Virus record (IMG/VR): IMGVR_UViG_3300032086_001690
Location: 1-32,291 of that record
DNA from: a virus
DNA length: 32,291 nt
Reading direction: 5' to 3' (one strand)
Each line of letters begins with the position of its first letter. Position 1 is the stretch's first letter. A program made the translations under genes and the position numbers. The notes beneath the pieces are model-generated. The model ran no database searches and was not told where the DNA came from. It saw only the letters and a list, made by a program, of their open reading frames with translations. This document shows, one piece after another, positions 14,118-22,504 of this stretch.

Positions 14118-15900
14118 TTGCTTTTCTTATGGGGAAGGCAACGAGTTAGACTTAGATAGTGCAACTCTAACACAATTAGTCGGTACAAACGGTGTAGGTA
14201 AATCTTCCATACCTTTAATATTGGAAGAAGTATTGTTCAATAAGAACAGTAAAAATGTAAAGAAAGCGGATATTGCAAATAGATATGTTAACAAGGGATA
14301 TGATATTAGTCTTGACTTTTCTGTTGACGCTGATGTATATAACATTACTGTTATACGGCGTAGTACACTCAAATGTAAGTTAACGAAAAATGGTGAGGAC
14401 ATAAGTTCTCACACGGCTTCTAACACTTACAAAACTTTGGGTGAGACTTTAGGCATTGACTTCAAGACTTTTTCACAGCTAGTATATCAAAATACAAATG
14501 CGTCTTTACAGTTCTTAACAGCGACAGACACAAATCGTAAAAAGTTTTTAATTGATTTATTAAAACTTGATAACTATGTTTCTTTATTTGAAATATTCAA
14601 AGAAGCTGTAAGGGTTTCTTCTAGTGATATTACAACTATCAATGCGAAAATTGCAACAATATCAAAATGGTTATCAGACAATATTCTCGAAAATAGTTCC
14701 ATACTTCCAAAATTGGATTTACCATTTTACTCGGAAGATGATGAGAAAGCTTTGCGTTCTTTATTAATAGAACTCGAAAATATCTCTGAAAAGAATAAAA
14801 AGATATTAACTAATAATCAACTGAAGAAACAGTTAAATAATATCGATTTGCATGAATGGAAAAGAAGGTTGGCGGAAAACCCAGAAATTAACGATACTTC
14901 TAAGTATCTAACAGCTGTTGGAACTTGGAATAGTGAGCGTATGCATGAGCAGAAAATGTTAAAGAAATACGAAGCCCTAGCGGGTATGCCAGACGCTACT
15001 TGTCCTACTTGTGAAGGAGATATTAATCAAATATTTGTACAGTCTCAGATAGACGAACATACAGAAAGAATGAAAGTGTGCGAAGATTTTGCCACTAAAG
15101 AAAGGGAAAAGCTACAGGAGATAGAAAAAGCAAATGCGATACATAGGACAGCAAAACAAGAAATCGAAGATTGGGAAGACCTCTACAGGAGTATCGACCA
15201 TGAACTCACTACATCGATCCTCAATAAAGATGACTTGGAAGAAAAAATTGAAGCACTTCGTAGTGAAATTACCAGTGCTAAATCGGCTCTTCAAGAAGTA
15301 ATTAATGAGAATGAGAAAAGAGAAAGACACAATACAAGACTTGAGATTATACTCGAACAGACTGGAGAGTTTCAATCAGAACTTGATAAGCTCCAAGATG
15401 AACTATCGAGTGCAGAAAACAAACTGGCGATTCTTGAGACACTTAAAAAAGCATTTAGCACAAACGGTCTACTCGCGTACAAAATCGAATCTCTTGTAAA
15501 AGAATTAGAGATACTTACAAATGAGTATCTTGCAGAGTTTAGTGATGGAAGATTTAGTATTAATTTTGTTGTAGAAAACGACAAACTTAATGTAGAAGTA
15601 TCAGATAATGGAAATATTATCGACATACTAGCTCTTTCTAGTGGAGAACTAGCAAGAGTGAATATTGCGACATTAGTTGCAATACGAAAACTTATGACAT
15701 CTATTAGTAGAAGTCAAATTAATGTACTTTTCTTAGACGAGGTTAATCAAGCCTTAGATGAGCAAGGTAAAGAAAAAGTAGTGGATGTTTTACTCAAAGA
15801 GAAAAATCTAAATACATATTTAGTATCTCACGGTTGGACTCACCCACTCTTAGAAAAAATAGAAATAGTTAAAGAAGATAATATTTCGAGGTTAGACTAA
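14086..15900 (+). CDS. gp46/SbcC/Rad50-like ATPase subunit
   Basis: The 604-residue SMC-like ATPase has Walker A GTNGVGKSS (33-41), a central coiled-coil region rich in Glu/Lys/Leu broken by a zinc-hook C306-P-T-C309, the ABC signature LSSGELARV (from about 517), Walker B VLFLDEVNQALD (about 547-558) and an H-loop LVSHG. It binds and bridges DNA ends and powers the partner nuclease. The coiled coil is short, as in T4 gp46. GGGAG lies upstream of ATG 14086. It ends in a TAATG junction with the glutaredoxin gene. Confidence 0.95.
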   Translation: MIILQKLKWDNCFSYGEGNELDLDSATLTQLVGTNGVGKSSIPLILEEVLFNKNSKNVKKADIANRYVNKGYDISLDFSVDADVYNITVIRRSTLKCKLTKNGEDISSHTASNTYKTLGETLGIDFKTFSQLVYQNTNASLQFLTATDTNRKKFLIDLLKLDNYVSLFEIFKEAVRVSSSDITTINAKIATISKWLSDNILENSSILPKLDLPFYSEDDEKALRSLLIELENISEKNKKILTNNQLKKQLNNIDLHEWKRRLAENPEINDTSKYLTAVGTWNSERMHEQKMLKKYEALAGMPDATCPTCEGDINQIFVQSQIDEHTERMKVCEDFATKEREKLQEIEKANAIHRTAKQEIEDWEDLYRSIDHELTTSILNKDDLEEKIEALRSEITSAKSALQEVINENEKRERHNTRLEIILEQTGEFQSELDKLQDELSSAENKLAILETLKKAFSTNGLLAYKIESLVKELEILTNEYLAEFSDGRFSINFVVENDKLNVEVSDNGNIIDILALSSGELARVNIATLVAIRKLMTSISRSQINVLFLDEVNQALDEQGKEKVVDVLLKEKNLNTYLVSHGWTHPLLEKIEIVKEDNISRLD

Positions 15901-16121
15901 TGAAAATAGAAATCTATAGTATACCAAACTGTCCTTATTGTGTAAAAGCAAAAAATCTTGCAGAAAGAGAAGGACACGAGGTAGATTACAAAATGATGGG
16001 AGAAGAGTTTCAAGCAGGAGATGTTAGAGAACTATTCCCAACAGCTCGTACATTTCCACAGATTATTGTGGATGGCGAGAAAATTGGAGGTTATACGGAA
16101 CTGGAGAAGTTGATTGGTTAA
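15900..16121 (+). CDS. Glutaredoxin
   Basis: The 73-residue protein has the redox motif C-P-Y-C at residues 12-15 (IPNCPYCVKA), the cis-proline strand TFPQIIVDG, and GGYTELEKLIG at the end, the minimal glutaredoxin fold. It passes electrons from glutathione to disulfides. The phage encodes class I ribonucleotide reductase 1.3 kb downstream whose large subunit ends in a CLSC pair, a plausible substrate; the peroxiredoxin is another. The start overlaps the gp46 stop as TAATG. Confidence 0.93.
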   Translation: MKIEIYSIPNCPYCVKAKNLAEREGHEVDYKMMGEEFQAGDVRELFPTARTFPQIIVDGEKIGGYTELEKLIG

Positions 16122-16602
16122 TTCAAGACGTAAAGGACATGACGCAGAAATTAAAGCTGCGGCTATGATGAAAAGAATTACAGGTAATGACTTTATACAG
16201 ACTCCAGGCAGTGGCTCTGGTAAAATCAAAGGCGACTTGTATGTAGAACATAAACATAACTTATTCTGCATAGAAGTAAAGCACTACAAAGATATGGGAT
16301 TTAATCACAAAATATTTACTCAAAAGAGTAATGTATTTGTTAAGTGGTGGTCAAAACTTTGTAGACAGTCTGAAGAAATGAAACAAGAGCCATTGCTAAT
16401 CTTCAAAGAAAACCACTCGCAGTGGTATGTGGCAACGACAAGAAAGCCATGTTACAAAAAACATATGTACATAAACTGGTTAGGGTGTTATGTCACCTTT
16501 GCCGAACAATTTTTAGAAACACAAGAGGTACAATTTACAAATGGCGATACAATTTACGAGCCATGGAAAGCCGATTCCCAATGGGAACTTATTGATTGTT
16601 GA
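16114..16602 (+). CDS. PD-(D/E)XK nuclease, Hjc-like resolvase
   Basis: The 162-residue protein has an N-terminal RRKGHDAEIKAAAMM helix with a conserved-type Glu, then GSGSGKIKGDLYVEH, and FCIEVKHYKDM. This gives the G/E...KGDL...IEVK pattern of archaeal-Hjc and related PD-(D/E)XK nucleases that cut Holliday junctions or branched DNA. In phages with gp46/47 and UvsW such an enzyme replaces T4 gp49 or T7 gp3. The start is TTG (16114), supported by a GGAG at 16103-16106; no ATG fits without losing the first motif. It overlaps glutaredoxin by 8 bp and the exonuclease by 62 bp. Confidence 0.7.
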   Translation: MVNSRRKGHDAEIKAAAMMKRITGNDFIQTPGSGSGKIKGDLYVEHKHNLFCIEVKHYKDMGFNHKIFTQKSNVFVKWWSKLCRQSEEMKQEPLLIFKENHSQWYVATTRKPCYKKHMYINWLGCYVTFAEQFLETQEVQFTNGDTIYEPWKADSQWELIDC

Positions 16603-17398
16603 TGGACTCAATCTAGCTTTTCGATGGAAACATCAAGGACGCAACGACTTCGAACATGATTATGTGAGAACAGTTGAATCTTTGGCAAAGTCCTATAACT
16701 GTGGGGAAATAGTAATACTTGGCGATGGTGGTAGTAACTATCGTAAAGAAATCTACCCAGAGTATAAAGCAAATCGTAAAGAACGATATGCAGAACAAAC
16801 ACCTGAAGAAGCAAAAGAGTTTGAAATGTTCCTTGCAGAGTTTAGTGATACAATGACTAATCTCAAAAGCAAAGGATATCTCACTCTAAAGTATGCAGGA
16901 GTTGAGGCTGATGATATAGCCGCACTTATATGCCAAAACCGAGAAAACATAGGTATAGATGAGATTTGGATGATATCATCAGATAAAGATTGGGATTTAC
17001 TAGTTGATTCCAAAATAAGTCGATTTTCGACAGTAACTAGAAAAGAAACAACACTCCTAAACTGGGACGAGCATTATGACTTTGATCCTGAGTACTTTTT
17101 AACTTACAAGTGCTTAACTGGAGATAAAGGAGATAACGTCCCTGGAGTTGATGGTGTTGGCCCAAAGCGAGCATCCCAACTTATAGAACAGTATGGAGAT
17201 ATCTTTGATATTATGGCGAGTTTACCTCTTGAAGGAAAGTACAAGTACATTCAGAACTTAAATGAGTTCGGAAGTGAAGGACTAGAAACAGGAATACAAC
17301 TCATGGATTTAACTTATGACGTAGACGGTGCAGTCTTAGGTCATGCAAAAGAAATTATAGGATTGGTAGAAAATTATGTCAGTGAAGATAGACTTTAG
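16541..17398 (+). CDS. 5'-3' exonuclease / flap endonuclease
   Basis: The 285-residue protein has the PIN-like metal sites of the Pol I/T5 5' nuclease family: D21 (LIVDGLN), D62 with R68 and YPEYKANR, E122-x-D124-D125 (VEADDIA), D148 and D150 (SSDKDWD), and D195/D198 in TGDKGDNVPGVDGVGPKRA, which begins the helix-3-turn-helix DNA-binding element. It removes RNA primers and 5' flaps, the activity missing from this phage's polymerase. AGAGGT at 16524-16529 supports ATG 16541 despite the unusually long (62 bp) overlap with the nuclease gene. NrdA begins 23 bp before its end. Confidence 0.93.
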   Translation: MAIQFTSHGKPIPNGNLLIVDGLNLAFRWKHQGRNDFEHDYVRTVESLAKSYNCGEIVILGDGGSNYRKEIYPEYKANRKERYAEQTPEEAKEFEMFLAEFSDTMTNLKSKGYLTLKYAGVEADDIAALICQNRENIGIDEIWMISSDKDWDLLVDSKISRFSTVTRKETTLLNWDEHYDFDPEYFLTYKCLTGDKGDNVPGVDGVGPKRASQLIEQYGDIFDIMASLPLEGKYKYIQNLNEFGSEGLETGIQLMDLTYDVDGAVLGHAKEIIGLVENYVSEDRL

Positions 17399-19151
17399 TA
17401 AAGATAAACTTTTAGATGATTTTGCACTTGCAACTCTAAAAGATAGATATATGGTTGGTGATGAAACTTCACCCCAAGAAGCATTTGCTAGAGCTGCTAT
17501 GGCTTTTGCAGATAATGATGCTCACGCACAAAGATTATATGATTATGTCAGTAATCTTTGGTTTATGTTTGCAACCCCAGTATTATCAAATGGAGGTACT
17601 AGCAGAGGACTTCCGATTAGTTGTTTCTTAAACTATGTTGATGATAGTAGAGAAGGAATTACAGAACACTATGTAGAAAATGCTTACCTATCATCTTTTG
17701 GTGGTGGTATCGGCGGTACTTGGAGTGATGTTCGTTCAGTAGGAACAAGAACATCAAAAGGCTCTGAGTCTACTGGTGTTGTTCCTTTTATAAAAGTAGT
17801 AGACGCAGAAATGTTGGCTTTCTCACAGGGAGTCACAAGACGAGGAAGTTATGCTGCGTACTTACATATGTCACACCCTGAAATAGAGGAGTTTTTAGAT
17901 GGAAGAAAAACAACGGGTGGGGACTCGAATAGAAAGTTTCTTAACTTACACCATAGCATCGTTATTCCTGATAGCTTTATGGAGCTAATTCATAAAGCAA
18001 CTAAAGAGGAAGGCTTTGATGATAGTTGGGAACTAATTGACCCACACACGAAAAAAGTAGTAAAGACAGTTAGTGCTAGAGCATTATGGGTAAAAATATT
18101 ACAAAATAGAATGGAAACTGGAGAGCCTTATCTTATGTTTGAAGATGCGGTAAACAATGCTTTACCTGAGTATCAAAAGAAAAAAGGCTTGAGAGTTCAT
18201 CATTCAAACTTATGTTCAGAAATAACACTTGCTACAAATGAGGAAAGAACAGCAGTATGTTGTCTATCCTCAGTTAACTTGGAATATTATGATGAGTGGA
18301 AAACCCACCCAGCATTTATACCAGACTTGATTAGAATGTTAGATAATGTATTAACATACTTTATTGAAAATGCTCCAAATCAATTAGAAAGAGCTAAGTT
18401 TAGTGCTATGAGGGAGAGAAGCATTGGACTTGGCGCTATGGGATTCCATGCGTATCTACAGAAAAATAGTATTCCATTTGAGAGTGCTATGGCAGGGGGT
18501 ACTAATTTAGAAATGTTTGCATATATAAAATCTATGGCAGACAAAACTACAAGAGAACTTGCAGTAGAAAGAGGCGCTTGTCCAGATGATGATTCTTGCT
18601 CAGTAAGAAATGCACATCTACTTGCAATCGCTCCTAATGCCAGTTCAAGTATTATTTGTGGTAATACTTCTCCAAGTATAGAGCCTTATCGTGCTAATGC
18701 GTATACTCAGAAAACAAAATCTGGGTCTAATCTAGTAAAGAATAAGTTTCTTGACCAAATCATTAGAGATAAAACTACTAGTGAAGAGGAATATACAGAA
18801 GTTTGGAGAAGCATAGTAGCAAATAAAGGAAGTGTTCAACATCTTACATTCTTAGAAGAATGGGATAAAGATGTATTTAAAACAGCAGTTGAAATAAATC
18901 AAGCCTGGATAATTGAACACGCCTCTGTAAGACAGCAATTTATTTGTCAGTCACAGAGTGTAAACTTATTCTTTCCACCCGATGTTAACAAAGGTGATTT
19001 ACATAATGTACATATGTTAGCATGGGCGAAAGATTTAAAAACATTATATTACCTAAGAAGTGAAGCTATTGGTCGTGCCGATAATGTTACTTCTTTGGCT
19101 AAAAGAGAGATAATCTTTGAGCAATCAGATTGTCTAAGTTGTGAGGGATAA
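17376..19151 (+). CDS. nrdA: Class I ribonucleotide reductase, large subunit
   Basis: The 591-residue alpha subunit reduces ribonucleoside diphosphates to deoxy forms. Residues seen: the redox cysteine C83 (ISCFLNYVDD), the thiyl-radical cysteine C280 in NLCSEI with N278 and E282, the partner cysteine C295 (AVCCLSS), the radical-transfer tyrosines in LKTLYYLRSEA, and a C-terminal redox pair in CLSCEG. The N-terminus begins almost directly with the catalytic core, so no ATP-cone allosteric domain is present; dATP shut-off is probably lost. No intein or split is seen. NrdB follows with no gap. Confidence 0.96.
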   Translation: MSVKIDFSKDKLLDDFALATLKDRYMVGDETSPQEAFARAAMAFADNDAHAQRLYDYVSNLWFMFATPVLSNGGTSRGLPISCFLNYVDDSREGITEHYVENAYLSSFGGGIGGTWSDVRSVGTRTSKGSESTGVVPFIKVVDAEMLAFSQGVTRRGSYAAYLHMSHPEIEEFLDGRKTTGGDSNRKFLNLHHSIVIPDSFMELIHKATKEEGFDDSWELIDPHTKKVVKTVSARALWVKILQNRMETGEPYLMFEDAVNNALPEYQKKKGLRVHHSNLCSEITLATNEERTAVCCLSSVNLEYYDEWKTHPAFIPDLIRMLDNVLTYFIENAPNQLERAKFSAMRERSIGLGAMGFHAYLQKNSIPFESAMAGGTNLEMFAYIKSMADKTTRELAVERGACPDDDSCSVRNAHLLAIAPNASSSIICGNTSPSIEPYRANAYTQKTKSGSNLVKNKFLDQIIRDKTTSEEEYTEVWRSIVANKGSVQHLTFLEEWDKDVFKTAVEINQAWIIEHASVRQQFICQSQSVNLFFPPDVNKGDLHNVHMLAWAKDLKTLYYLRSEAIGRADNVTSLAKREIIFEQSDCLSCEG

Positions 19152-20111
19152 ATGAGTCTATTAGAAGAAAGAGATTATTATAAACCTTTTGATTACCCTT
19201 GGGCATTTGAGTTTTACAAAAAACAACAACAAATGCATTGGCTACCTGAAGAAGTAGCATTACAAGATGATATTAAAGATTATAATCAAAAACTATCAGA
19301 TGGAGAAAGAACACTTATAGATAATATATTTAAGTTTTTTACTCAAGCTGATGTTGATGTGTGTTGTGGATATGCTAAGCATTATCTACCCACATTCAAA
19401 GTACCAGAAATAAGAATGATGCTAGTAAGTTATGCTGCTATGGAAGCAGTACACCAAGAAGCATATTCTTTATTATTGGAAACATTAGGTAAGTCAGATG
19501 ATATGTACCAAGAGTTTTTTGATATACAAGCTATGTCAGAAAAACATGAGTACCTAACTGACTTCAATATGAATAATCCACACGAGATTGCAAAAACAAT
19601 GGCAGTCTACAGTGGATTCACAGAAGGAGTACAACTATTCAGTAGTTTTGCTATACTTCTAAACTATCCTAGACATAACCTTATGAAAGGTATGGGGCAG
19701 ATAGTAACATGGTCTATAAGAGACGAGTCACTTCACGTTGAAGGGCTATCAAAACTCTTTAGAACCTTTATCGCAGAAAATCCAGAAATATGGACAGATA
19801 AACTAAAATATGAGATATATTGTGCAGCAGAGCGCGTTGTTGAATTAGAAGATAAGTTTATTGATGTTTGTTTTGATAAAGCAGATATCAAAGATTTAAC
19901 AGCAAAAGAAGTGAAAGAATACATAAGATACATCGCCGATAGACGATTATTAGGTCTTGGTATGAAAGCAATATTCCATAGTACAGTTAATCCACTTCCT
20001 TGGATTGATATGCAGGTAAATGCAGTTGAGCATACCAACTTTTTTGAAAACCGTGCTACTGAGTATGCTAAGGCTAGTACACAAGGAAATTGGCAGGACA
20101 TATTTAAATAA
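19152..20111 (+). CDS. nrdB: Class I ribonucleotide reductase, small subunit
   Basis: The 319-residue beta subunit has the diiron ligands D67, E98, H101, E158, E192 and H195 (FTQADVD, AAMEAVHQEAY, SGFTEG, RDESLH). The radical tyrosine is Y105 in E-x2-H-x3-Y, so it looks like a tyrosyl-radical (Ia/Ib type) rather than a tyrosine-less (Ic) enzyme. It generates the radical used by NrdA. The start is immediately after the nrdA stop; the stop overlaps the next start as TAATG. An Fe or Mn cofactor cannot be told from sequence; no NrdI is seen here. Confidence 0.96.
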   Translation: MSLLEERDYYKPFDYPWAFEFYKKQQQMHWLPEEVALQDDIKDYNQKLSDGERTLIDNIFKFFTQADVDVCCGYAKHYLPTFKVPEIRMMLVSYAAMEAVHQEAYSLLLETLGKSDDMYQEFFDIQAMSEKHEYLTDFNMNNPHEIAKTMAVYSGFTEGVQLFSSFAILLNYPRHNLMKGMGQIVTWSIRDESLHVEGLSKLFRTFIAENPEIWTDKLKYEIYCAAERVVELEDKFIDVCFDKADIKDLTAKEVKEYIRYIADRRLLGLGMKAIFHSTVNPLPWIDMQVNAVEHTNFFENRATEYAKASTQGNWQDIFK

Positions 20112-20308
20112 TGCAAATACAAGAAATGATAAGTATAGATGGTGTTGATTACGACACCGATGAGTTTACTAAAGACCAAAAGTTAATAGTAGTTGCAATG
20201 AACTATTGCGATACAAAAATCGCTGAAACAGAGCAACAACTAGCTGCGTTAAAAACGGCTAGACAAGCCTATATAAACGACTTAGGGTCTCAACTAAAAG
20301 AGGATTAA
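20111..20308 (+). CDS. Small DUF6447-like protein (65 aa)
   Basis: This 65-residue protein has a beta-hairpin start (ISIDGVDYDTDEFT) followed by one long helix (AETEQQLAALKTARQAYINDL). That layout matches the small DUF6447-type proteins common in marine phages; the role is unknown. The helix has a coiled-coil pattern, suggesting oligomers or binding to a partner. TAATG coupling to nrdB puts it at the end of the nucleotide/replication module. Confidence 0.6.
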   Translation: MQIQEMISIDGVDYDTDEFTKDQKLIVVAMNYCDTKIAETEQQLAALKTARQAYINDLGSQLKED

Positions 20309-20309
20309 T

Positions 20310-20969
20310 ATGGTAATTTATATTGGCTACGATTCAAAACAACCTGAAGCATACGAAGTATGTAAGGAAAGTATTTTAAGATACAATCGTAGCCATGTTA
20401 TCAAACCATTAATACGTAGTGAACTAGAAGAGCAAGGAGTATACTGGAGACCGTTTCAAAATGAAAGTACAGAGTTTGCTTTCACACGGTTTCTAGTACC
20501 TTATCTTTCTGATTATCAAGGGTATGCTTTATTCTGTGATAGTGATTTTATGTGGAGATGTGACCCTGCTGAATTATTTGATTTTATGGATATAGAATGG
20601 ATGGATAATAGACTAGGTGTATATTGTGTTCAGCATCCCGCTTTTTTACCTCCAAATACAAAAATGAATGGTAAACTAAACTTAGACTATCGTAGAAAGT
20701 ATTGGTCATCTTTGATGTTATTTAATAATCGTCATTGTAAAGAACTTACAAAAACTGCTGTAAACCAAGCCCCAGCGGGTTTTTTACATGAGATGCTTTG
20801 GGCAGATGGTATTGGAAGTTTGCCTGCTGAATATAACGCAATGATAAATTATTATCAATTTAAAAATCCAAAAGCAGTTCACTTTACAGATGGTGGACCG
20901 TGGCATGGTATAAACGACAACGAGGAGTACTCCCAAGAATGGCAAGAGATATACAAAAAGATTCAGTAA
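20310..20969 (+). CDS. GT8-like glycosyltransferase
   Basis: The 219-residue protein starts IYIGYDSKQPEAYEV, a nucleotide-sugar-binding strand typical of GT8-like and related GT-A enzymes, with an AFTRFLVPYL helix, the DxD metal motif LFCDSDFMW, and a late HFTDGGPWHG that provides the usual C-terminal His. It probably transfers a hexose to a lipid, protein or glycan acceptor. AGAGG lies about 6 bp before ATG 20310. The next glycosyltransferase overlaps its end by 31 bp, so the two may act in sequence. Confidence 0.7.
   Translation: MVIYIGYDSKQPEAYEVCKESILRYNRSHVIKPLIRSELEEQGVYWRPFQNESTEFAFTRFLVPYLSDYQGYALFCDSDFMWRCDPAELFDFMDIEWMDNRLGVYCVQHPAFLPPNTKMNGKLNLDYRRKYWSSLMLFNNRHCKELTKTAVNQAPAGFLHEMLWADGIGSLPAEYNAMINYYQFKNPKAVHFTDGGPWHGINDNEEYSQEWQEIYKKIQ
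20324..20395. repeat. Inverted repeat at start of GT8-like gene
   Basis: TGGCTACGATT (20324-20334) is the exact complement of AATCGTAGCCA (20385-20395). A small hairpin CATAC-GAA-GTATG (20350-20362) lies between. The nested layout is like that at 9484-9555, and both include the 11-mer ATTCAAAACAA. One such 11 bp pair is about what chance would give in 32 kb, so this is a weak candidate on its own. Confidence 0.35.
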
Positions 20970-21586
20970 TATTAGTAGGAAACTCTGTAGAAATATTACA
21001 ACATAATTATGGAGAGTACATAGATAGTTTTGACCATGTTGTTCGCTTTGGCCAAGGAGTACCTAGAAAAGATATTTCAAAATCCGTAGGGTCAAAAACA
21101 GATTTTTGGGTCACAGGTTGGTTAAGAAAAAATTATTGGCATCATTTTCCAAATGCGGAGATTCTATTTAATCGTAGTAGAATCCACTTGAATGTAGAGC
21201 CAGAACTAGACCTGCCGTTTGATGATTATACGATTATGTTTTCCGATGAAGAACTTTTAAAGATTTTTGCTCAGATAGGGGCGGAGTCTAATAAAGCCAC
21301 AAAAGGTGCAAGGCCTTCTGCTGGATTTCTCGGTATTTTATATTTTCTCACAAAACTCAAATGTGAAAATATTACATTGATTGGATTCGATTTCTTTTCA
21401 AAGAAATTACCAATATTCTCTGGAGGCAATCAGCCCTCTAGTTGGCATATCCCTTTTAATAGTGCGAGCGTAAATCCACACAACCCTCATGAAAAGGGTT
21501 GGGTATGGAAATGGTATAAAGAAGGGAAGTTAGATTGGAAAATCTTATCTGACTTAAAAGACGAGCAACTAGACCTTACCCAATGA
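20939..21586 (+). CDS. GT29 sialyltransferase-like protein
   Basis: The 215-residue protein resembles family GT29. The N-terminal segment has VILVGNSVEIL, then IDSFDHVVRFGQG and SVGSKTDFWV, the layout of sialylmotif L (CMP-sugar binding). RPSAGFLGILYFLTKLKCENITLIGFDFF-like residues around 150-178 match sialylmotif S. Bacterial and phage GT29-like proteins are not all proven sialyltransferases, so the donor may be another CMP- or nucleotide-sugar. No signal peptide or membrane anchor is seen. I chose ATG 20939, since the earlier in-frame ATG (20900) adds only residues inside the upstream gene. The 3' end overlaps the convergent minus-strand gene by 18 bp. Confidence 0.7.
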   Translation: MARDIQKDSVILVGNSVEILQHNYGEYIDSFDHVVRFGQGVPRKDISKSVGSKTDFWVTGWLRKNYWHHFPNAEILFNRSRIHLNVEPELDLPFDDYTIMFSDEELLKIFAQIGAESNKATKGARPSAGFLGILYFLTKLKCENITLIGFDFFSKKLPIFSGGNQPSSWHIPFNSASVNPHNPHEKGWVWKWYKEGKLDWKILSDLKDEQLDLTQ

Positions 21587-22504
21587 AAATCCTGCTGTAA
21601 TTAATTTACCAGCAGCAGCTTTTTGTTTATTCGACTTAATTAAAATCTTTTCATTTAATCTTCCGTCTTTAAATCTAGCTGGAATCTTTTCCATTAGTGG
21701 AGTGTATAAATCCCAAGGTATACTTAATTGTAAACCTGTTCTACACTCATAGTAATCTCTTTCTAATAAGTAACTTGGTATATCTAAGTTGTATGCTTTT
21801 CTTAACATAATATTATAATTAATACAATCCATCGCTCCAAGAGCATCTAATTCTATTAAAGGGTCTACTTTGCCGTGCATATAAATAGGCATCTTACTTG
21901 TTTCTATAGTTTTAAAGTAAGTTGTTATTTGTTCATCTCTTGCATGATTTATGTAAGCATCAAGATCATGTTCCCACTTATATTTTTGAATAGGAGGAGT
22001 GCCATCTTTCATAAATAGTTCAGATTCTGTCATGTTTTCTAACTCATTCCAGTTCCATATTAAAAAAGAAGTGTCCACTTTATATCCACCAGTCTGACCT
22101 AGTATATTATAGTAAGTTTTAAAAATACCATGATTATGAAAAGTATTTCTAGAAGTTGTTGCAACTAACTTTTTAAACCAAGAATTAGGTGGTAGTTGAT
22201 TTCCTATAAGTTCTTTTGTAAATATAGGTGCGCGTGTATAGCTTTGTATAATTTTGTTTATTTTACCTTTACCCATCCAATGTCTTTTAAACTGTAAAAT
22301 CTGTTTTGCAGCTACATGGGTATCGTAAGGAGCTTGATATACTTGTACGTTATCAAAACTCTGTATGAGCCAATCTGCAACATCTTGGTCGTATTCATTA
22401 TCGGACATATACACATGCAAACGAAACTTCTCTGTCTTATCTAACAAAGAGGCAAACGTAAACATGGAATATTTAGGGTGGTATCTAAGTAATATTTCTA
22501 TCAT
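21569..22504 (-). CDS. Hypothetical protein, last gene of virion operon (311 aa)
   Basis: I cannot assign this 311-residue protein. It begins MIEILLRYHPKYSMF with a hydrophobic/aromatic strand, then alternates strands and helices: VYMSDNEYDQDVADWLIQSF followed by NVQVYQAPYD resembles the first Rossmann-like units of some glycosyltransferases, but no DxD or donor motif is clear. No membrane segment is seen. It starts by ATGA overlap with the gene upstream and its stop overlaps the convergent GT29-like gene by 18 bp. Position after fibre genes suggests a role in fibre assembly or modification; this is inference only. Confidence 0.65.
   Translation of the reverse strand: MIEILLRYHPKYSMFTFASLLDKTEKFRLHVYMSDNEYDQDVADWLIQSFDNVQVYQAPYDTHVAAKQILQFKRHWMGKGKINKIIQSYTRAPIFTKELIGNQLPPNSWFKKLVATTSRNTFHNHGIFKTYYNILGQTGGYKVDTSFLIWNWNELENMTESELFMKDGTPPIQKYKWEHDLDAYINHARDEQITTYFKTIETSKMPIYMHGKVDPLIELDALGAMDCINYNIMLRKAYNLDIPSYLLERDYYECRTGLQLSIPWDLYTPLMEKIPARFKDGRLNEKILIKSNKQKAAAGKLITAGFSLGKV
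21592..21624 (+). terminator. Possible terminator hairpin at convergent junction
   Basis: Six bases after the plus-strand operon's last stop, CTGCTG (21592-21597) can pair with CAGCAG (21610-21615), and TAA with TTA inside it, with one bulged C. CAGC and a T5 run (21620-21624) follow. The stem is weak and sits inside the 3' end of the opposing gene, so this is only a candidate; it would stop the early operon from running into the virion operon. Confidence 0.3.

Noticed and set aside
21481-21501. Hairpin CAACCCT/AGGGTTG as a terminator
   Set aside because: No T-run follows and it lies 85 bp inside the coding region.
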